From: Streptomyces sp. LHD-70
GTDB lineage: Bacteria; Actinomycetota; Actinomycetes; Streptomycetales; Streptomycetaceae
Assembly: GCF_031157275.1 (NCBI RefSeq)
Contig: NZ_JAVIFW010000001.1
Location: 434,001 to 498,000, forward strand
Length of the DNA: 64,000 nt
Direction: 5' to 3'
Shown here: in pieces, positions 46,163-54,945 of the stretch
Position numbering within the stretch: position 1 is the stretch's first letter
Layout of the letters: every line of letters starts with the position of its first letter
Made by a program: the position numbers and the translations under genes
The notes under the pieces: generated by a model
What the model was told of the DNA's origin: nothing
Databases searched by the model: none
What the model saw: the letters and a program-made list of their open reading frames with translations, nothing else

Positions 46163-47521
46163 GTGACCGCTGAGGCCATGGAGACAGGCCCCGGAACGGG
46201 CTGTGCGGTGGGGTCCCTCACGGGCTCCGGCACGATCGCGAAGCCGGGCGGCGACCGCCCGCTGCGGATCGCGATGCTCACCTACAAAGGGAACCCGTTC
46301 TGCGGCGGCCAGGGTGTGTACGTACGCCACCTCTCCCGCGAGCTCGCCCGCCTCGGCCACCACGTCGAGGTCATCGGCGCGCAGCCCTACCCCGTGCTCG
46401 ACGAGGGCGTCCCGCTGACCGAGCTGCCCAGCCTCGACCTGTACCGCAGCCCCGACCCGTTCCGTACGCCGAAGCGCGCGGAGTTCCGGGACTGGGTGGA
46501 CGCGGTCGAGTTCGCCACGATGCGCACCGGCGGCTTCCCCGAGCCGCTCACGTTCTCGCTGCGCGCCCGCCGCCATCTCGCCGCCCGCCGCGGGGAGTTC
46601 GACGTCGTGCACGACAACCAGACGCTCGGATACGGGCTCCTCGGCGGCCCGGACGCGATCGGCGCGCCGCTCGTGACGACCATCCACCACCCCATCACCG
46701 TCGACCGGCAGCTGGAGATCGACGCCGCAGCCGACTGGAAGGGCCGCCTCTCCAAGCGCCGCTGGTACGGCTTCACGCGCATGCAGAAGCGCGTCGCCCG
46801 CCGGCTGCCCTCCGTGCTCACCGTCTCCGGCACCTCCCGCCAGGAGATCGTCGACCACCTCGGCGTACGCGCGGACCGCATCCACGTCGTGCACATCGGG
46901 GCCGACACCGACCTCTTCTCGCCCGATCCGGCGGTGGCGGAGGTGCCGGGGCGGATCGTGACGACGTCCAGTGCCGACGTACCGCTCAAGGGCCTGATCC
47001 ATCTCGTCGAGGCGCTCGCCAAGGTGCGCGCCGAGCACCCCGGCGCGCATCTCGTCGTCGTCGGCAAGCGCGCCGAGGACGGGCCGGTCGCCGCGGCCAT
47101 CGAGCGGTACGGCCTGGAGGGCGCCGTCGAGTTCGTGAAGGGCATCTCCGACCGGGAGCTGGTCGACCTGATGCGCAGCGCGCAGGTCGCGTGCGTGCCG
47201 TCGCTGTACGAGGGGTTCTCGCTGCCTGCCGCGGAGGCCATGGCGACGGGGACTCCGCTGGTCGCGACCACGGGCGGCGCCATCCCCGAAGTCGCCGGCG
47301 AGGACGGTCGTACGTGCCTGGCCGTGCCGCCCGGGGACGCGGGGGCGCTGGCCGCTGGGCTGTGCCGGGTTCTTGGCGACCGGGAGCTTCGGGTGCGGCT
47401 CGGCGCCGCGGGCCGGGAGCGGGTGCTGTCCCGGTTCACCTGGGCGCGGGCTGCGGAGGGGACGGCTGAGCGGTACCGGGCGGCGATGGAGGCTGCGCCG
47501 CGTGTGGGGGTTGCGCGATGA
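46163..47521 (+). CDS. Family GT4 glycosyltransferase
   Basis: A 452-residue GT-B-fold retaining glycosyltransferase: the acceptor-side loop GNPFCGGQGVYVRHLSREL (about 43-61), VVHDNQTLGYG, HIGADTDLFSP, donor-side SSADVPLKGLIHL and the EX7E region PSLYEGFSLPAAEAMATGTPLVA (about 347-369). GTG 46163 lies near a GAGAAGG. It heads a three-gene set with a methyltransferase and a toroid protein, a grouping I remember as conserved in Streptomyces but without an assigned product. Whether the KstR site 54 bp upstream acts on this gene is open. Confidence 0.9.
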   Translation: MTAEAMETGPGTGCAVGSLTGSGTIAKPGGDRPLRIAMLTYKGNPFCGGQGVYVRHLSRELARLGHHVEVIGAQPYPVLDEGVPLTELPSLDLYRSPDPFRTPKRAEFRDWVDAVEFATMRTGGFPEPLTFSLRARRHLAARRGEFDVVHDNQTLGYGLLGGPDAIGAPLVTTIHHPITVDRQLEIDAAADWKGRLSKRRWYGFTRMQKRVARRLPSVLTVSGTSRQEIVDHLGVRADRIHVVHIGADTDLFSPDPAVAEVPGRIVTTSSADVPLKGLIHLVEALAKVRAEHPGAHLVVVGKRAEDGPVAAAIERYGLEGAVEFVKGISDRELVDLMRSAQVACVPSLYEGFSLPAAEAMATGTPLVATTGGAIPEVAGEDGRTCLAVPPGDAGALAAGLCRVLGDRELRVRLGAAGRERVLSRFTWARAAEGTAERYRAAMEAAPRVGVAR

Positions 47522-47526
47522 GCTCG

Positions 47527-47548
47527 CCCCGCCCCGCCCCTTCCCGAA
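47527..47548. repeat. Third copy of the 22-bp boundary repeat
   Basis: CCCCGCCCCGCCCCTTCCCG-AA, identical to the complement of 42258-42279. It begins a repeat-filled 160-bp gap that also contains a GGGGCTCCGCCCC hairpin and a CTCCCCCAGC...GCTGGG hairpin bounded by GTCCT/AGGAC; the methyltransferase starts right after it. Confidence 0.8.
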
Positions 47549-47681
47549 AGTCCTGCGGACGGCCTCGGGGCTCCGCCCCGGACCCCGTATCGCCCTTCGG
47601 GCTCGTCCTCAATCTCCCCCAGCTACCGCTGGGCGGTACCCCCAGGACAGGCTCAATTTTCAACCCCAAAGGCAGGCCCAC

Positions 47682-48425
47682 TTGCTGACCGTCGACTTCA
47701 CCCGCTTCCCGCTCGCCGCGGGCGACCGTGTCCTCGATCTGGGGTGCGGTGCCGGGCGGCACGCCTTCGAGTGCTACCGGCGCGGAGCGCACGTCGTGGC
47801 GCTGGATCAGAACGCGGAGGAGATCCGCGAGGTCGCCAAGTGGTTCGCCGCCATGAAGGAGGCCGGGGAGGCCCCCGCGGGCGCGACCGCCACCGCCATG
47901 GAGGGCGACGCGCTCCAACTCCCCTTCCCCGACGAGTCGTTCGACGTCGTCATCATCAGTGAAGTGATGGAGCACATCCCCGACGACAAGGGCGTGCTCG
48001 CCGAGATGGTGCGGGTGCTGAAGCCCGGCGGGCGGATCGCCGTGACCGTGCCGCGGTACGGCCCGGAGAAGGTCTGCTGGACGCTCTCCGACGCCTACCA
48101 CGAGGTCGAGGGCGGCCACATCCGCATCTACAAGGCGGAGGAGCTGCTCGGCCGGATGAAGGAAGCCGGGCTCAAGCCGTACGGCACGCACCACGCACAC
48201 GCGCTGCACTCCCCGTACTGGTGGCTGAAGTGCGCCTTCGGCGTGGACAACGACAAGGCGCTGCCGGTGCGCGCGTACCACAAGCTCCTGGTCTGGGACA
48301 TCATGAAGAAGCCGCTCGCGACCCGCGTCGCCGAGCAGGCCCTCAACCCCCTGATCGGCAAGAGCTTCGTGGCCTACGCCACCAAGCCGCACCTGCCCGC
48401 GGCGGCCGTGGCGGACGCTTCGTGA
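47682..48425 (+). CDS. SAM-dependent methyltransferase (class I)
   Basis: A 247-residue Rossmann methyltransferase: motif I RVLDLGCGAGRHAFE (about 17-31), acidic loop VVALDQNAEEIREV, motif II GDALQLPFPDESFDVVIISEVMEHI (about 75-99) and LKPGGRIAVTVPR. The start TTG 47682 is in frame with no better start and follows AAAGGCAGG. The C-terminal half has aromatic-rich HSPYWWLKCAFG. Part of the glycosyltransferase set; its stop overlaps the next gene's start (GTGA). Confidence 0.88.
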   Translation: MLTVDFTRFPLAAGDRVLDLGCGAGRHAFECYRRGAHVVALDQNAEEIREVAKWFAAMKEAGEAPAGATATAMEGDALQLPFPDESFDVVIISEVMEHIPDDKGVLAEMVRVLKPGGRIAVTVPRYGPEKVCWTLSDAYHEVEGGHIRIYKAEELLGRMKEAGLKPYGTHHAHALHSPYWWLKCAFGVDNDKALPVRAYHKLLVWDIMKKPLATRVAEQALNPLIGKSFVAYATKPHLPAAAVADAS

Positions 48426-49489
48426 CGACACCCCGCACCGACCACCTCGTCCTGCCCGGGGTGCTCACCGCCGACCAGGCCGCGCAGACGGTCCGCGGCA
48501 TCCGCGCCGGGCAGCGCGACGACGGCGCCATACCCTGGTTCCGCGGCCACCACCTCGACCCCTGGGACCACATCGAGGCCGCCATGGCCCTCGACACGGC
48601 CGGCGAACACGAGGCCGCGGCCCGCGCGTACGACTGGCTGGCCCGGCATCAGAACCCGGACGGCTCCTGGTACGCGGCGTACGCCGACGGGGACGCGGAC
48701 CGGCCCACCGACCGGAGCGTGGAGTCCAACTTCTGCGCGTACGTCGCCGTCGGCGTCTGGCACCACCACCTGGCCACCGGCGACGACGCGTTCCTCGACC
48801 GGATGTGGCCGACGGTCGTCTCGGCGGTCGAGTGCGTCCTCACCCTGCAGCAGCCCGGCGGCGAGATCGGCTGGAAGCGCGAGGAGGACGGCACCGTCGT
48901 CACGGACGCGCTGCTCACCGGCTGCTCCTCCGTCCACCAGGCGCTGCGCTGCGCCCTCGCCATCGCCGAGGCGCGCGAAGAGCCGCAGCCCGACTGGGAG
49001 TTGGCGGCCGGTGCGCTCGGCCACGCCATCCGTCGGCACCCCGAGCGCTTCCTCGACAAGGACCGCTACTCCATGGACTGGTACTACCCGGTCCTCGGCG
49101 GAGCGCTCACCGGCACCGCGGCGAAGGCCCGGATCGAGGAGAGCTGGGACCGCTTCGTGGTGCCGGACCTCGGGGTCCGCTGCGTCGTGCCCAACCCGTG
49201 GGTCACCGGCGGCGAGAGCGCCGAACTCGCCCTCGCCCTCTGGGTGATGGGGGAGTCCGACCGCGCCCTGGACATCCTCAAGTCCATCGGCCACCTGCGG
49301 GACGAGAGCACCGGCCTGTACTGGACGGGGTACGTCTTCGACGACGCGGCGATCTGGCCCGAGGAGCAGACGGCCTGGACGGCGGGCGCGCTGCTGCTCG
49401 CGGTGGCGGCGCTCGGGGGACACGAGGCGACGTGCGCGGTCTTCGGTACGGACCGCCTGCCGGCGGGGCTTGAGCCGGACTGCTGCTGA
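48422..49489 (+). CDS. Alpha/alpha-toroid (prenyltransferase-like) protein
   Basis: A 355-residue cytoplasmic protein with helical-hairpin repeats: DGAIPWFRGHHLDPWDHIEAAMAL, WLARHQNPDGSWYAAY, ESNFCAYVAVGVWHHHL, WPTVVSAVECVLTLQQPGGEIGWK. The fold class is shared by glycoside hydrolases of the six-hairpin type and terpene cyclases; databases often call this protein a prenyltransferase. No DxDD cyclase motif is visible. GTG 48422 overlaps the methyltransferase stop. Function is unknown; the neighbours suggest a glycolipid or glycosylated terpenoid pathway (weak inference). Confidence 0.8.
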   Translation: MTTPRTDHLVLPGVLTADQAAQTVRGIRAGQRDDGAIPWFRGHHLDPWDHIEAAMALDTAGEHEAAARAYDWLARHQNPDGSWYAAYADGDADRPTDRSVESNFCAYVAVGVWHHHLATGDDAFLDRMWPTVVSAVECVLTLQQPGGEIGWKREEDGTVVTDALLTGCSSVHQALRCALAIAEAREEPQPDWELAAGALGHAIRRHPERFLDKDRYSMDWYYPVLGGALTGTAAKARIEESWDRFVVPDLGVRCVVPNPWVTGGESAELALALWVMGESDRALDILKSIGHLRDESTGLYWTGYVFDDAAIWPEEQTAWTAGALLLAVAALGGHEATCAVFGTDRLPAGLEPDCC

Positions 49490-49514
49490 CAGGGGCTGAT
49501 ATTCAGCCCCTGTC
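49488..49514. terminator. Perfect hairpin between convergent genes
   Basis: GACAGGGGCTGA / TCAGCCCCTGTC, a 12-bp perfect stem with a 3-nt TAT loop, overlapping the toroid-protein stop. Confidence 0.85.
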
Positions 49515-49522
49515 GGGGCACG

Positions 49523-49813
49523 TCAGAGCCTGCGGATCCGGTCCGCCGCGATGTGGCCGACCAGGAGGTACACGACAGCGGCCAGGCCGTAGCCCGCGAC
49601 CACCCGGGCCCAGGCGGCGTCGAAGGTGAACAGGTCGTGGGACCAGCCGGCGAGCCAGCGAGCGGACTCGCGTACGACCTGGACCAGGTCGTTGTCCGGG
49701 TTGGCGGACAGCAGATACATCAGGATCCACAGGGCGAGGATGGCGGCCAGCACGTCCGCGACGATTGCCACGGCGGTACTGGCTTTTCCTGTGCCGTTCC
49801 GGTGCGTGGTCAT
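49523..49813 (-). CDS. Small two-helix membrane protein
   Basis: 96 residues with two hydrophobic segments (about 13-36, VAIVADVLAAILALWILMYLLS, and about 70-90, VVAGYGLAAVVYLLVGHIA) separated by an amphipathic loop (VVRESARWLAGWSHDLFTFD). ATG 49813 follows AGGGATGTGTC. No family recognised. Confidence 0.8.
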   Translation of the reverse strand: MTTHRNGTGKASTAVAIVADVLAAILALWILMYLLSANPDNDLVQVVRESARWLAGWSHDLFTFDAAWARVVAGYGLAAVVYLLVGHIAADRIRRL

Positions 49814-49971
49814 GACACATCCCTGACCGGAAACCGCCTCCGTAAACCCGTGCGGCGCCCGGCAGGCCGCCGCTCACCCCCCCGTTCGGGCTCGCCCGAG
49901 TGGCGCAGCGCAGGGGGCCGGGTGAGCTTGAGGGAGGTCCACTTCATCGGCTCCCCTCCGGAGGTTCCGCC

Positions 49972-50562
49972 GTGTCAAGCACCACCCGTCCCGTACCGAT
50001 ATCCCGCCTGAAGCACCTGCTCCTCGCCCTGACCCTGTGCTGTGCGCTCGTCGTGGGCGGCACCGCCTGCGGGGCCTCCGGCAAGGGTGCTTCGGACGTC
50101 AAGGCCGCGGCGGTCGCCGCACCGACCCCGAAGCCGACCACCACGGCCGAGAAGCAGAAGTTCGCGAAGACCCGGTTCGTGGCCAACGCGGGCCTCGCCG
50201 CGGGCGCCACCTACCAGTGGATCGTGAAGCCCGCCCGCGACGGCAAGTTCAAGAAGGGCGCGAAGGGCCGGAAGTTCACGCTGATCAAGGCGGGACTCGC
50301 GGGCGCGTTCGCGTACAACCGGCTCAAGGCGGCCGTGAAGAACGCCAAGGGCGACCCGCTCCTCTCCAAGGCCGTGGCCCCGCTCGCCGCGGGCATCGAG
50401 TCCCTCAAGGACCTGCCGGCCAAGCTCCGCAAGGGCAAGGGCGCGGACGACGCGGCCGGGGTCTTCGACGACGTCATCAACTCCGTGAAGGACGCGGGCA
50501 AGGACGCGGGCGCACCGGTGAAGGACAAGGTGCCGAAGATGTCCCAACTGACCGGCGACTGA
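49972..50562 (+). CDS. Basic lipoprotein of unknown function
   Basis: A 196-residue protein with a lipoprotein signal (LKHLLLALTLCCALVVGGTAC, lipobox G-T-A-C at about 30-33). The mature protein is Lys/Ala-rich, with KKGAKGRKFTLIKAGLAGAFAYNRLKAA and an amphipathic C-terminus. GTG 49972 is fixed by GGAGG eight bases upstream. I recognise it only as a conserved Streptomyces hypothetical. Confidence 0.82.
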   Translation: MSSTTRPVPISRLKHLLLALTLCCALVVGGTACGASGKGASDVKAAAVAAPTPKPTTTAEKQKFAKTRFVANAGLAAGATYQWIVKPARDGKFKKGAKGRKFTLIKAGLAGAFAYNRLKAAVKNAKGDPLLSKAVAPLAAGIESLKDLPAKLRKGKGADDAAGVFDDVINSVKDAGKDAGAPVKDKVPKMSQLTGD

Positions 50563-50621
50563 AGGGCGACTGACGGGCGTTCGGTCCCTGGCCTGCACTC
50601 GGCCGCAGCCGCCCGCGCGCC

Positions 50622-51632
50622 TCAGCCGTTGAGCTCCGCGAGCACCCGCAGCGTCCGGCGGTCCGGCGCGAGGACCAGCAGGTCCGTCACCGGGCCCTTG
50701 CGCCACAACTCAAGGCGTTCCGCGATCCGTTCGCGCGGGCCCACCAGCGAGATCTCGTCGGCGAACGCATCCGGCACGGCGAGCACGGCCTCCTCGCGGC
50801 GGCCCTCGGCGAACAGGTCCTGGATCTGCCGCGCCTCGGCCTCGTACCCCATACGAGCCATCAGGTCGGCGTGGAAGTTCTTCGCCGCGTGGCCCATCCC
50901 GCCGATGTAGAAGCCGAGCATCGCCTTGACCGGGAGCAGCCCTTCCGCGACGTCCTCGCACACCTTGGCCCGCGCCATGGGGGCGATCCGGAACCCGTCC
51001 CGTACGCCGTCCAAGGACGCCTCGTACACATCCGTCCGCAGCGGCGACCAGTACAGCGGCAGCCAGCCGTCGGCGATCCGTACCGTCTGCGCGATGTTCT
51101 TCGGGCCCTCCGCGCCGAGGAAGACCGGCAGGTCGGCCCGGAGCGGGTGGGTGATCGGCTTGAGCGGCTTGCCGATCCCGGTGCCGTCGTCGCCGTCGTA
51201 CGGGAGCGGATGGAAGCGCCCGTCGAGCGTCACCGGGCCCTCGCGGCGCAGGACTTGGCGGATGACGTCCACGTACTCGCGGGTCGCCGTGAGCGGGCTG
51301 CGCGGGAACGGTCGCCCGTACCACCCCTCCACCACCTGCGGCCCCGACAGCCCGAGGCCGAGGGCCATGCGGCCGCCGGAGAGGTGGTCGAGGGTGAGGG
51401 CGTGCATCGCGGTGGCGGTCGGCGTGCGGGCCGCCATCTGCGCGACGGCCGTGCCGAGTTCGATGGTCGAGGTGTGCGCGGCGATCCAGGTCAGCGCGGT
51501 GAACGCGTCCGAGCCCCAGGCCTCCGCCGTCCACACGGAGGAGTAGCCGAGCCGCTCGGCCTCCCGCGCCAGCGCGATGTGCTCCGCGTCGGGGCCGCGC
51601 CCCCAGTAGCCGAGTGCGAGCCCGAGCCGCAT
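50622..51632 (-). CDS. LLM-class F420-dependent oxidoreductase (Rv3520c-like)
   Basis: A 336-residue luciferase-like monooxygenase-fold protein. Key blocks: MRLGLALGYWG, TAEAWGSDAFTALTW (about 35-49), GTAVAQMAARTPTATAMHALTLDHLSGGRMALGLG (about 66-100), SGPQVVEGWYG and LGAEGPKNIAQTV (about 191). These agree with mycobacterial Rv3520c as I remember it, a putative F420 enzyme located near the sterol genes. ATG 51632 follows GGGAGGGCAG. A palindrome shared with the fadE34 and MaoC promoters lies 29-46 bp upstream, linking it to the sterol regulon. Confidence 0.88.
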   Translation of the reverse strand: MRLGLALGYWGRGPDAEHIALAREAERLGYSSVWTAEAWGSDAFTALTWIAAHTSTIELGTAVAQMAARTPTATAMHALTLDHLSGGRMALGLGLSGPQVVEGWYGRPFPRSPLTATREYVDVIRQVLRREGPVTLDGRFHPLPYDGDDGTGIGKPLKPITHPLRADLPVFLGAEGPKNIAQTVRIADGWLPLYWSPLRTDVYEASLDGVRDGFRIAPMARAKVCEDVAEGLLPVKAMLGFYIGGMGHAAKNFHADLMARMGYEAEARQIQDLFAEGRREEAVLAVPDAFADEISLVGPRERIAERLELWRKGPVTDLLVLAPDRRTLRVLAELNG

Positions 51633-51660
51633 CTGCCCTCCCGTGCACGGTTCTTGACGT

Positions 51661-51678
51661 TTTTGACGGTACGTCAGT
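51661..51678. promoter_or_regulatory. Copy of the TTCTGAC-N5-GTCAGAA palindrome before the LLM gene
   Basis: TTTTGACGGTACGTCAGT: TGAC-GGTAC-GTCA core, one change in each arm from the consensus. Confidence 0.5.
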
Positions 51679-51723
51679 TCCGGTGTGGTGGGGCGACTGT
51701 ACGGGCGTCGCCGCGACATGGCA

Positions 51724-51765
51724 ACGGCCCCCGTTCCGCGTACGAACGTACGGAACGGGGGCCGT
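51724..51765 (-). terminator. 15-bp perfect hairpin after the DUF5336 gene
   Basis: ACGGCCCCCGTTCCG (51724-51738) and its exact complement (51751-51765), loop containing a small TACG/CGTA helix. It terminates the minus-strand DUF5336 transcript before the LLM promoter. Confidence 0.9.
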
Positions 51766-51788
51766 GAAGCCGCGGTGTCGGCGTGGGG

Positions 51789-52604
51789 TCAGCCGCGCTG
51801 GATGCCCGTGGTGTCCTGCAGCACGCCGCGACGGCCGTCCTGCGTCTGGGCCACCAGGCCGGGGCCGCGCTGCTCGACCGCGAGGTACCAGGTGCCCGGC
51901 GCCAGCTCGGCGATCGGAGTGGGGTTGCCGTCCTCGGCGTACAGCGGGCGCTGCACGGGCACCGCGAACCAGAACGGGGCGAAGTCACCCTGCGCCTGCG
52001 CCTGAGCCGGCGCCTGGGTCTGGGCGGCCTGGCCCTGGCCCTGGCTGTGGTCCTGCGGGGCGGCCTGCTGCTGACCCGGGACCTGCTGGCCGCCGTAGGG
52101 CTGCTGCTGGCCGGGGTAGGGCTGGCCCTGCTGGGCGCCCGGGTAGCCGTACCCGCCCGGCTGCGGCTGGCCGCCGTACATCGGCTGCGGCTTCGGGGCA
52201 CCCATGAGGTCGGCGCTCAGGGCCGGGACGAGCGGGGTGGCGACGGCGCCGCCCGCGAGGGCGAGCGAGGCGATGAGGCCGAGGATCAGGGCCGGACCGG
52301 CACCCGAGGCGTCGAGGATCGTCCAGAAGAACTGCCAGGCGACCGCGACGGTCAGCACGATGCCGATGTGGCCGAGCTCGATGCCGGCGACCTTGCGCGG
52401 CTGCGGCAGCGCGCGGTTCACGACGATCAGGGCCGCGCCGATGATCCCCACCATGTAGAGACCGATGGCGTTGCCGAGGAACTCCCACGGGGTGACGGAG
52501 TAGCCGGAGTCGCCGCTGGTGGAGTTGAGGAAAGAGGCGATGAACAGCAACACCGCTGCTCCGATCACCACTGCGTCGCCTCGAGTGAGAGAGCGGAAGT
52601 TCAC
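51789..52604 (-). CDS. DUF5336 four-helix membrane protein with Gln/Pro/Tyr/Gly-rich tail
   Basis: A 271-residue protein: four helices in the first 125 residues (VVIGAAVLLFIASFLN, IGLYMVGIIGAALIVV, HIGIVLTVAVAWQFFW, ALILGLIASLALAGG), then a long low-complexity tail (YPGQQQPYGGQQVPGQQQ type) and a final structured segment (FAPFWFAVPVQRPLY...GTWYLAVEQRG). GTG 52604 follows GAAGGA at good spacing. Function unknown; such tails often mediate protein clustering. Confidence 0.85.
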   Translation of the reverse strand: MNFRSLTRGDAVVIGAAVLLFIASFLNSTSGDSGYSVTPWEFLGNAIGLYMVGIIGAALIVVNRALPQPRKVAGIELGHIGIVLTVAVAWQFFWTILDASGAGPALILGLIASLALAGGAVATPLVPALSADLMGAPKPQPMYGGQPQPGGYGYPGAQQGQPYPGQQQPYGGQQVPGQQQAAPQDHSQGQGQAAQTQAPAQAQAQGDFAPFWFAVPVQRPLYAEDGNPTPIAELAPGTWYLAVEQRGPGLVAQTQDGRRGVLQDTTGIQRG

Positions 52605-52832
52605 TTCAGGTCCTTCGTAAATGGTCGAGTCGTCAGGCGTCGCTGTCGCCGGTACGCGGGGTGCGAAGCGTGGGGGGGTTGGATGACCCCCCATCGTACG
52701 GATGACAATATCGCCCGGCGGGCCGGGGTGTCTGGTCGGTATAAAGACCGCCACCTGACCGTGATCCGCCCCGTGATCTGCCCAGTTCACGCGCTCCGCA
52801 CCGCCCCTTTCACGCATTCCAGGAGGCCTCTT

Positions 52833-53504
52833 GTGACCGTCCCCGCACCCGCTGTCCCTCCGGCGCCGAAGCCCGAGGTCATGGACGCTTTCGAGGCCGC
52901 GAAAGGTTTCATGCCCCTCGACGAGGGTCTCGCGCTGTACGCGGCCGCCGTGCGGGCCGGTGCGCTGGGGCTGCCGCTGCTCGAGGTCGGCACGTACTGC
53001 GGGCGCTCCACCGTGCTGCTCGCGGACGCGGCCCGCGCCTGCGGTGTGACAGCTGTCACCGTCGACCACCACCGCGGAAGTGAGGAGCAGCAGCCCGGCT
53101 GGGACTACCACGACCCGGAGGTGGTCGACCCGGAGCTCGGCCTCATGGACACGCTGCCCACCTTCCGGCGCACCCTGCACCGGGCGGGCCTCGAGGAGCA
53201 CGTGATCGCGGTCGTGGGGCGTTCGCCGCAGGTGGCGGCGGTCTGGGGCGGCAAGGTCGGCTTCGTCTTCATCGACGGCGGCCACACCGACGAGCACGCG
53301 AGCGCGGACTACGAGGGCTGGGCGCCGCACCTCGCCGAGGGCGGGCTCCTCCTCATCCACGACGTGTTCCCGGACCCGGTGGACGAGTTCACGGGCCAGG
53401 CCCCGTACCGCGTCTACCTGCGGGCACTCGACTCCGGCGCGTTCACGGAGGTCTCGGCGCACGGTTCGCTGCGCGTGCTGCGGCGGACGGGGGCCGGGGC
53501 CTGA
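52833..53504 (+). CDS. SAM-dependent methyltransferase (Methyltransf_24 type)
   Basis: A 223-residue class I methyltransferase: LLEVGTYCGRSTVLLADAA (motif I, about 49-67), AVTVDHHRGSEEQQPGWDYHDP, VGFVFIDGGHTDEHASADYEGW (about 148-169) and GGLLLIHDVFPDP, the cation-dependent O-methyltransferase-like DGGH/IHD metal residues. GTG 52833 follows AGGAGG. Single gene; substrate unknown. Confidence 0.9.
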   Translation: MTVPAPAVPPAPKPEVMDAFEAAKGFMPLDEGLALYAAAVRAGALGLPLLEVGTYCGRSTVLLADAARACGVTAVTVDHHRGSEEQQPGWDYHDPEVVDPELGLMDTLPTFRRTLHRAGLEEHVIAVVGRSPQVAAVWGGKVGFVFIDGGHTDEHASADYEGWAPHLAEGGLLLIHDVFPDPVDEFTGQAPYRVYLRALDSGAFTEVSAHGSLRVLRRTGAGA

Positions 53505-53548
53505 GGGGGTTCCCTCGCCCCGCGGGGGTCCCGGTTAGGCTCGCGGAC

Positions 53549-54490
53549 GTGTCGTACGACGATCCGGACAACCCTTCGCCCGCCTTCGCGACCGCCGCAC
53601 ACCGCCCCCGGCGCCGCGTCGGCCTTGTCGCCGTTGCCGCGCTGGTCCCTGTGGGACTTGTGGGCTTCCTGCTGTGGCAGGGCGGGAGCGGCTCGGGCGG
53701 CTCGGGGCCCGCGGGGGCGGCGCCGGGTGCGTCCGAGGGCAGCGGGAAGAATCCGGCGCCGTCCGTGCAGCCGGAGCGGTCCGCGTCGCCCTCGAAGTCC
53801 CGGCCCGCCGACGCCGGTGAACTGACCGGCAAGACGGTCGTCATCGACCCGGGACACAACCCGAACAACCGCGATCACACGGCCGACATCGCCCGCTCCG
53901 TGGACATCGGTACGAACAAGAAGGAATGCGACACCACGGGCACGGCCACCAACGACGGCTACAGCGAGGCCGAGTTCACGCTCGACCTGGCCCGCAAGGT
54001 CCGCACGCTCCTGGAGAAGCAGGGCGCGACCGTGAAATTCACCCAGGACGGTGACCGCTCCTTCGGCCCCTGTGTGGACGAACGCGCCCAGATCGGCAAC
54101 AAGGCGGACGCCGACGCCGTGATCTCCCTGCACGCGGACGGCTCGGGCGAGGGCAACCGCGGCTTCCACGTGATCATGCCGGGCAAGGTCGACGCGGGCG
54201 CCGCGGACACCGGCAAGATCGTCGGCCCCTCCCGCGACCTGGGCGAACGCCTCGCGGGCAGCTTCGTACGCGCCACCGGAAGCGCCCCCTCCAACTACAT
54301 CGGCGGCGGCACAGGCCTCGACACCCGCACCGACCTCGGCGGTCTCAACCTCTCCAAGGTCCCGAAGGTCTTCCTGGAGTGCGGGAATATGCGGGACTCG
54401 CGGGATGAGGCGTTGCTTACGAGCGCCGCGTGGCGGCAGAAGGCGGCGAAGGGGATCTCGGAGGGGATCGCGGGGTTCCTCGCTACCTAG
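53549..54490 (+). CDS. N-acetylmuramoyl-L-alanine amidase (Amidase_3), membrane-anchored
   Basis: A 313-residue cell-wall hydrolase. A basic N-terminus and one helix (VGLVAVAALVPVGLVGFLLW, about 24-43) anchor it, then a Gly/Ser/Pro linker. The catalytic domain has VVIDPGHNPNN (zinc His, about 98-108), SEAEFTLDLARKV (zinc Glu), VISLHADGS (zinc His, about 191-199) and VFLECGNMRD with the catalytic Glu. It cleaves the amide bond between MurNAc and the stem peptide. GTG 53549. Its stop overlaps the convergent toxin gene by four bases. Confidence 0.93.
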   Translation: MSYDDPDNPSPAFATAAHRPRRRVGLVAVAALVPVGLVGFLLWQGGSGSGGSGPAGAAPGASEGSGKNPAPSVQPERSASPSKSRPADAGELTGKTVVIDPGHNPNNRDHTADIARSVDIGTNKKECDTTGTATNDGYSEAEFTLDLARKVRTLLEKQGATVKFTQDGDRSFGPCVDERAQIGNKADADAVISLHADGSGEGNRGFHVIMPGKVDAGAADTGKIVGPSRDLGERLAGSFVRATGSAPSNYIGGGTGLDTRTDLGGLNLSKVPKVFLECGNMRDSRDEALLTSAAWRQKAAKGISEGIAGFLAT

Positions 54491-54945
54491 CGGTCGTGCA
54501 GCACCTGCGGTCTGGTGACCGGAACGACGGTGAGCAGATCGTCGAGACCCTTGAAGTCGTCGGGGTTGGTGGTGAAGAGCGGTAGCTGCTCTGCAACGGC
54601 GATGGCAGCGATCATGAGGTCGGCGACCCGCCGCCGGGGTTTGCGGCCGGAGCTGATCACGGCCGCGCAAATCCTTCCGAAAGCGCGGGCAGCCTCGGTG
54701 TCGAAAGGGATGGGGTCGAACTCGTTCTCGGCGCGCTGCAGGACGTCCATCCGGCGGGCGCGCTCGGCGTGCTCGTCGTAGTCGTCCTGTTCCGTGTTGC
54801 TGCGGACCTCGTGCGGCCCTGCCGAGAGCTCTGCCAAGGTGATGGCCGTGATGGCTACCTCGGCGGGCAGTTCGTTCGGGTCCAGCCACTTGCGCAGGAT
54901 CAGGATGTTGGTGTCGAGGAGTCCCTGGTGGTGCTCAACGGGCAT
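54487..54945 (-). CDS. vapC: VapC-type PIN-domain toxin
   Basis: A 152-residue PIN ribonuclease: GLLDTNILIL (first Asp, residue 10), ITLAELSAG (Glu, about 38), a central acidic region DTEAARAFGRICA (Asp about 94) and VADLMIAAIAVAEQLPLFTTNPDDF (Asp about 117 and 139). The four acidic positions of the metal site are present. ATG 54945 overlaps the antitoxin by 11 bp, the usual coupled TA arrangement. Confidence 0.92.
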   Translation of the reverse strand: MPVEHHQGLLDTNILILRKWLDPNELPAEVAITAITLAELSAGPHEVRSNTEQDDYDEHAERARRMDVLQRAENEFDPIPFDTEAARAFGRICAAVISSGRKPRRRVADLMIAAIAVAEQLPLFTTNPDDFKGLDDLLTVVPVTRPQVLHDR

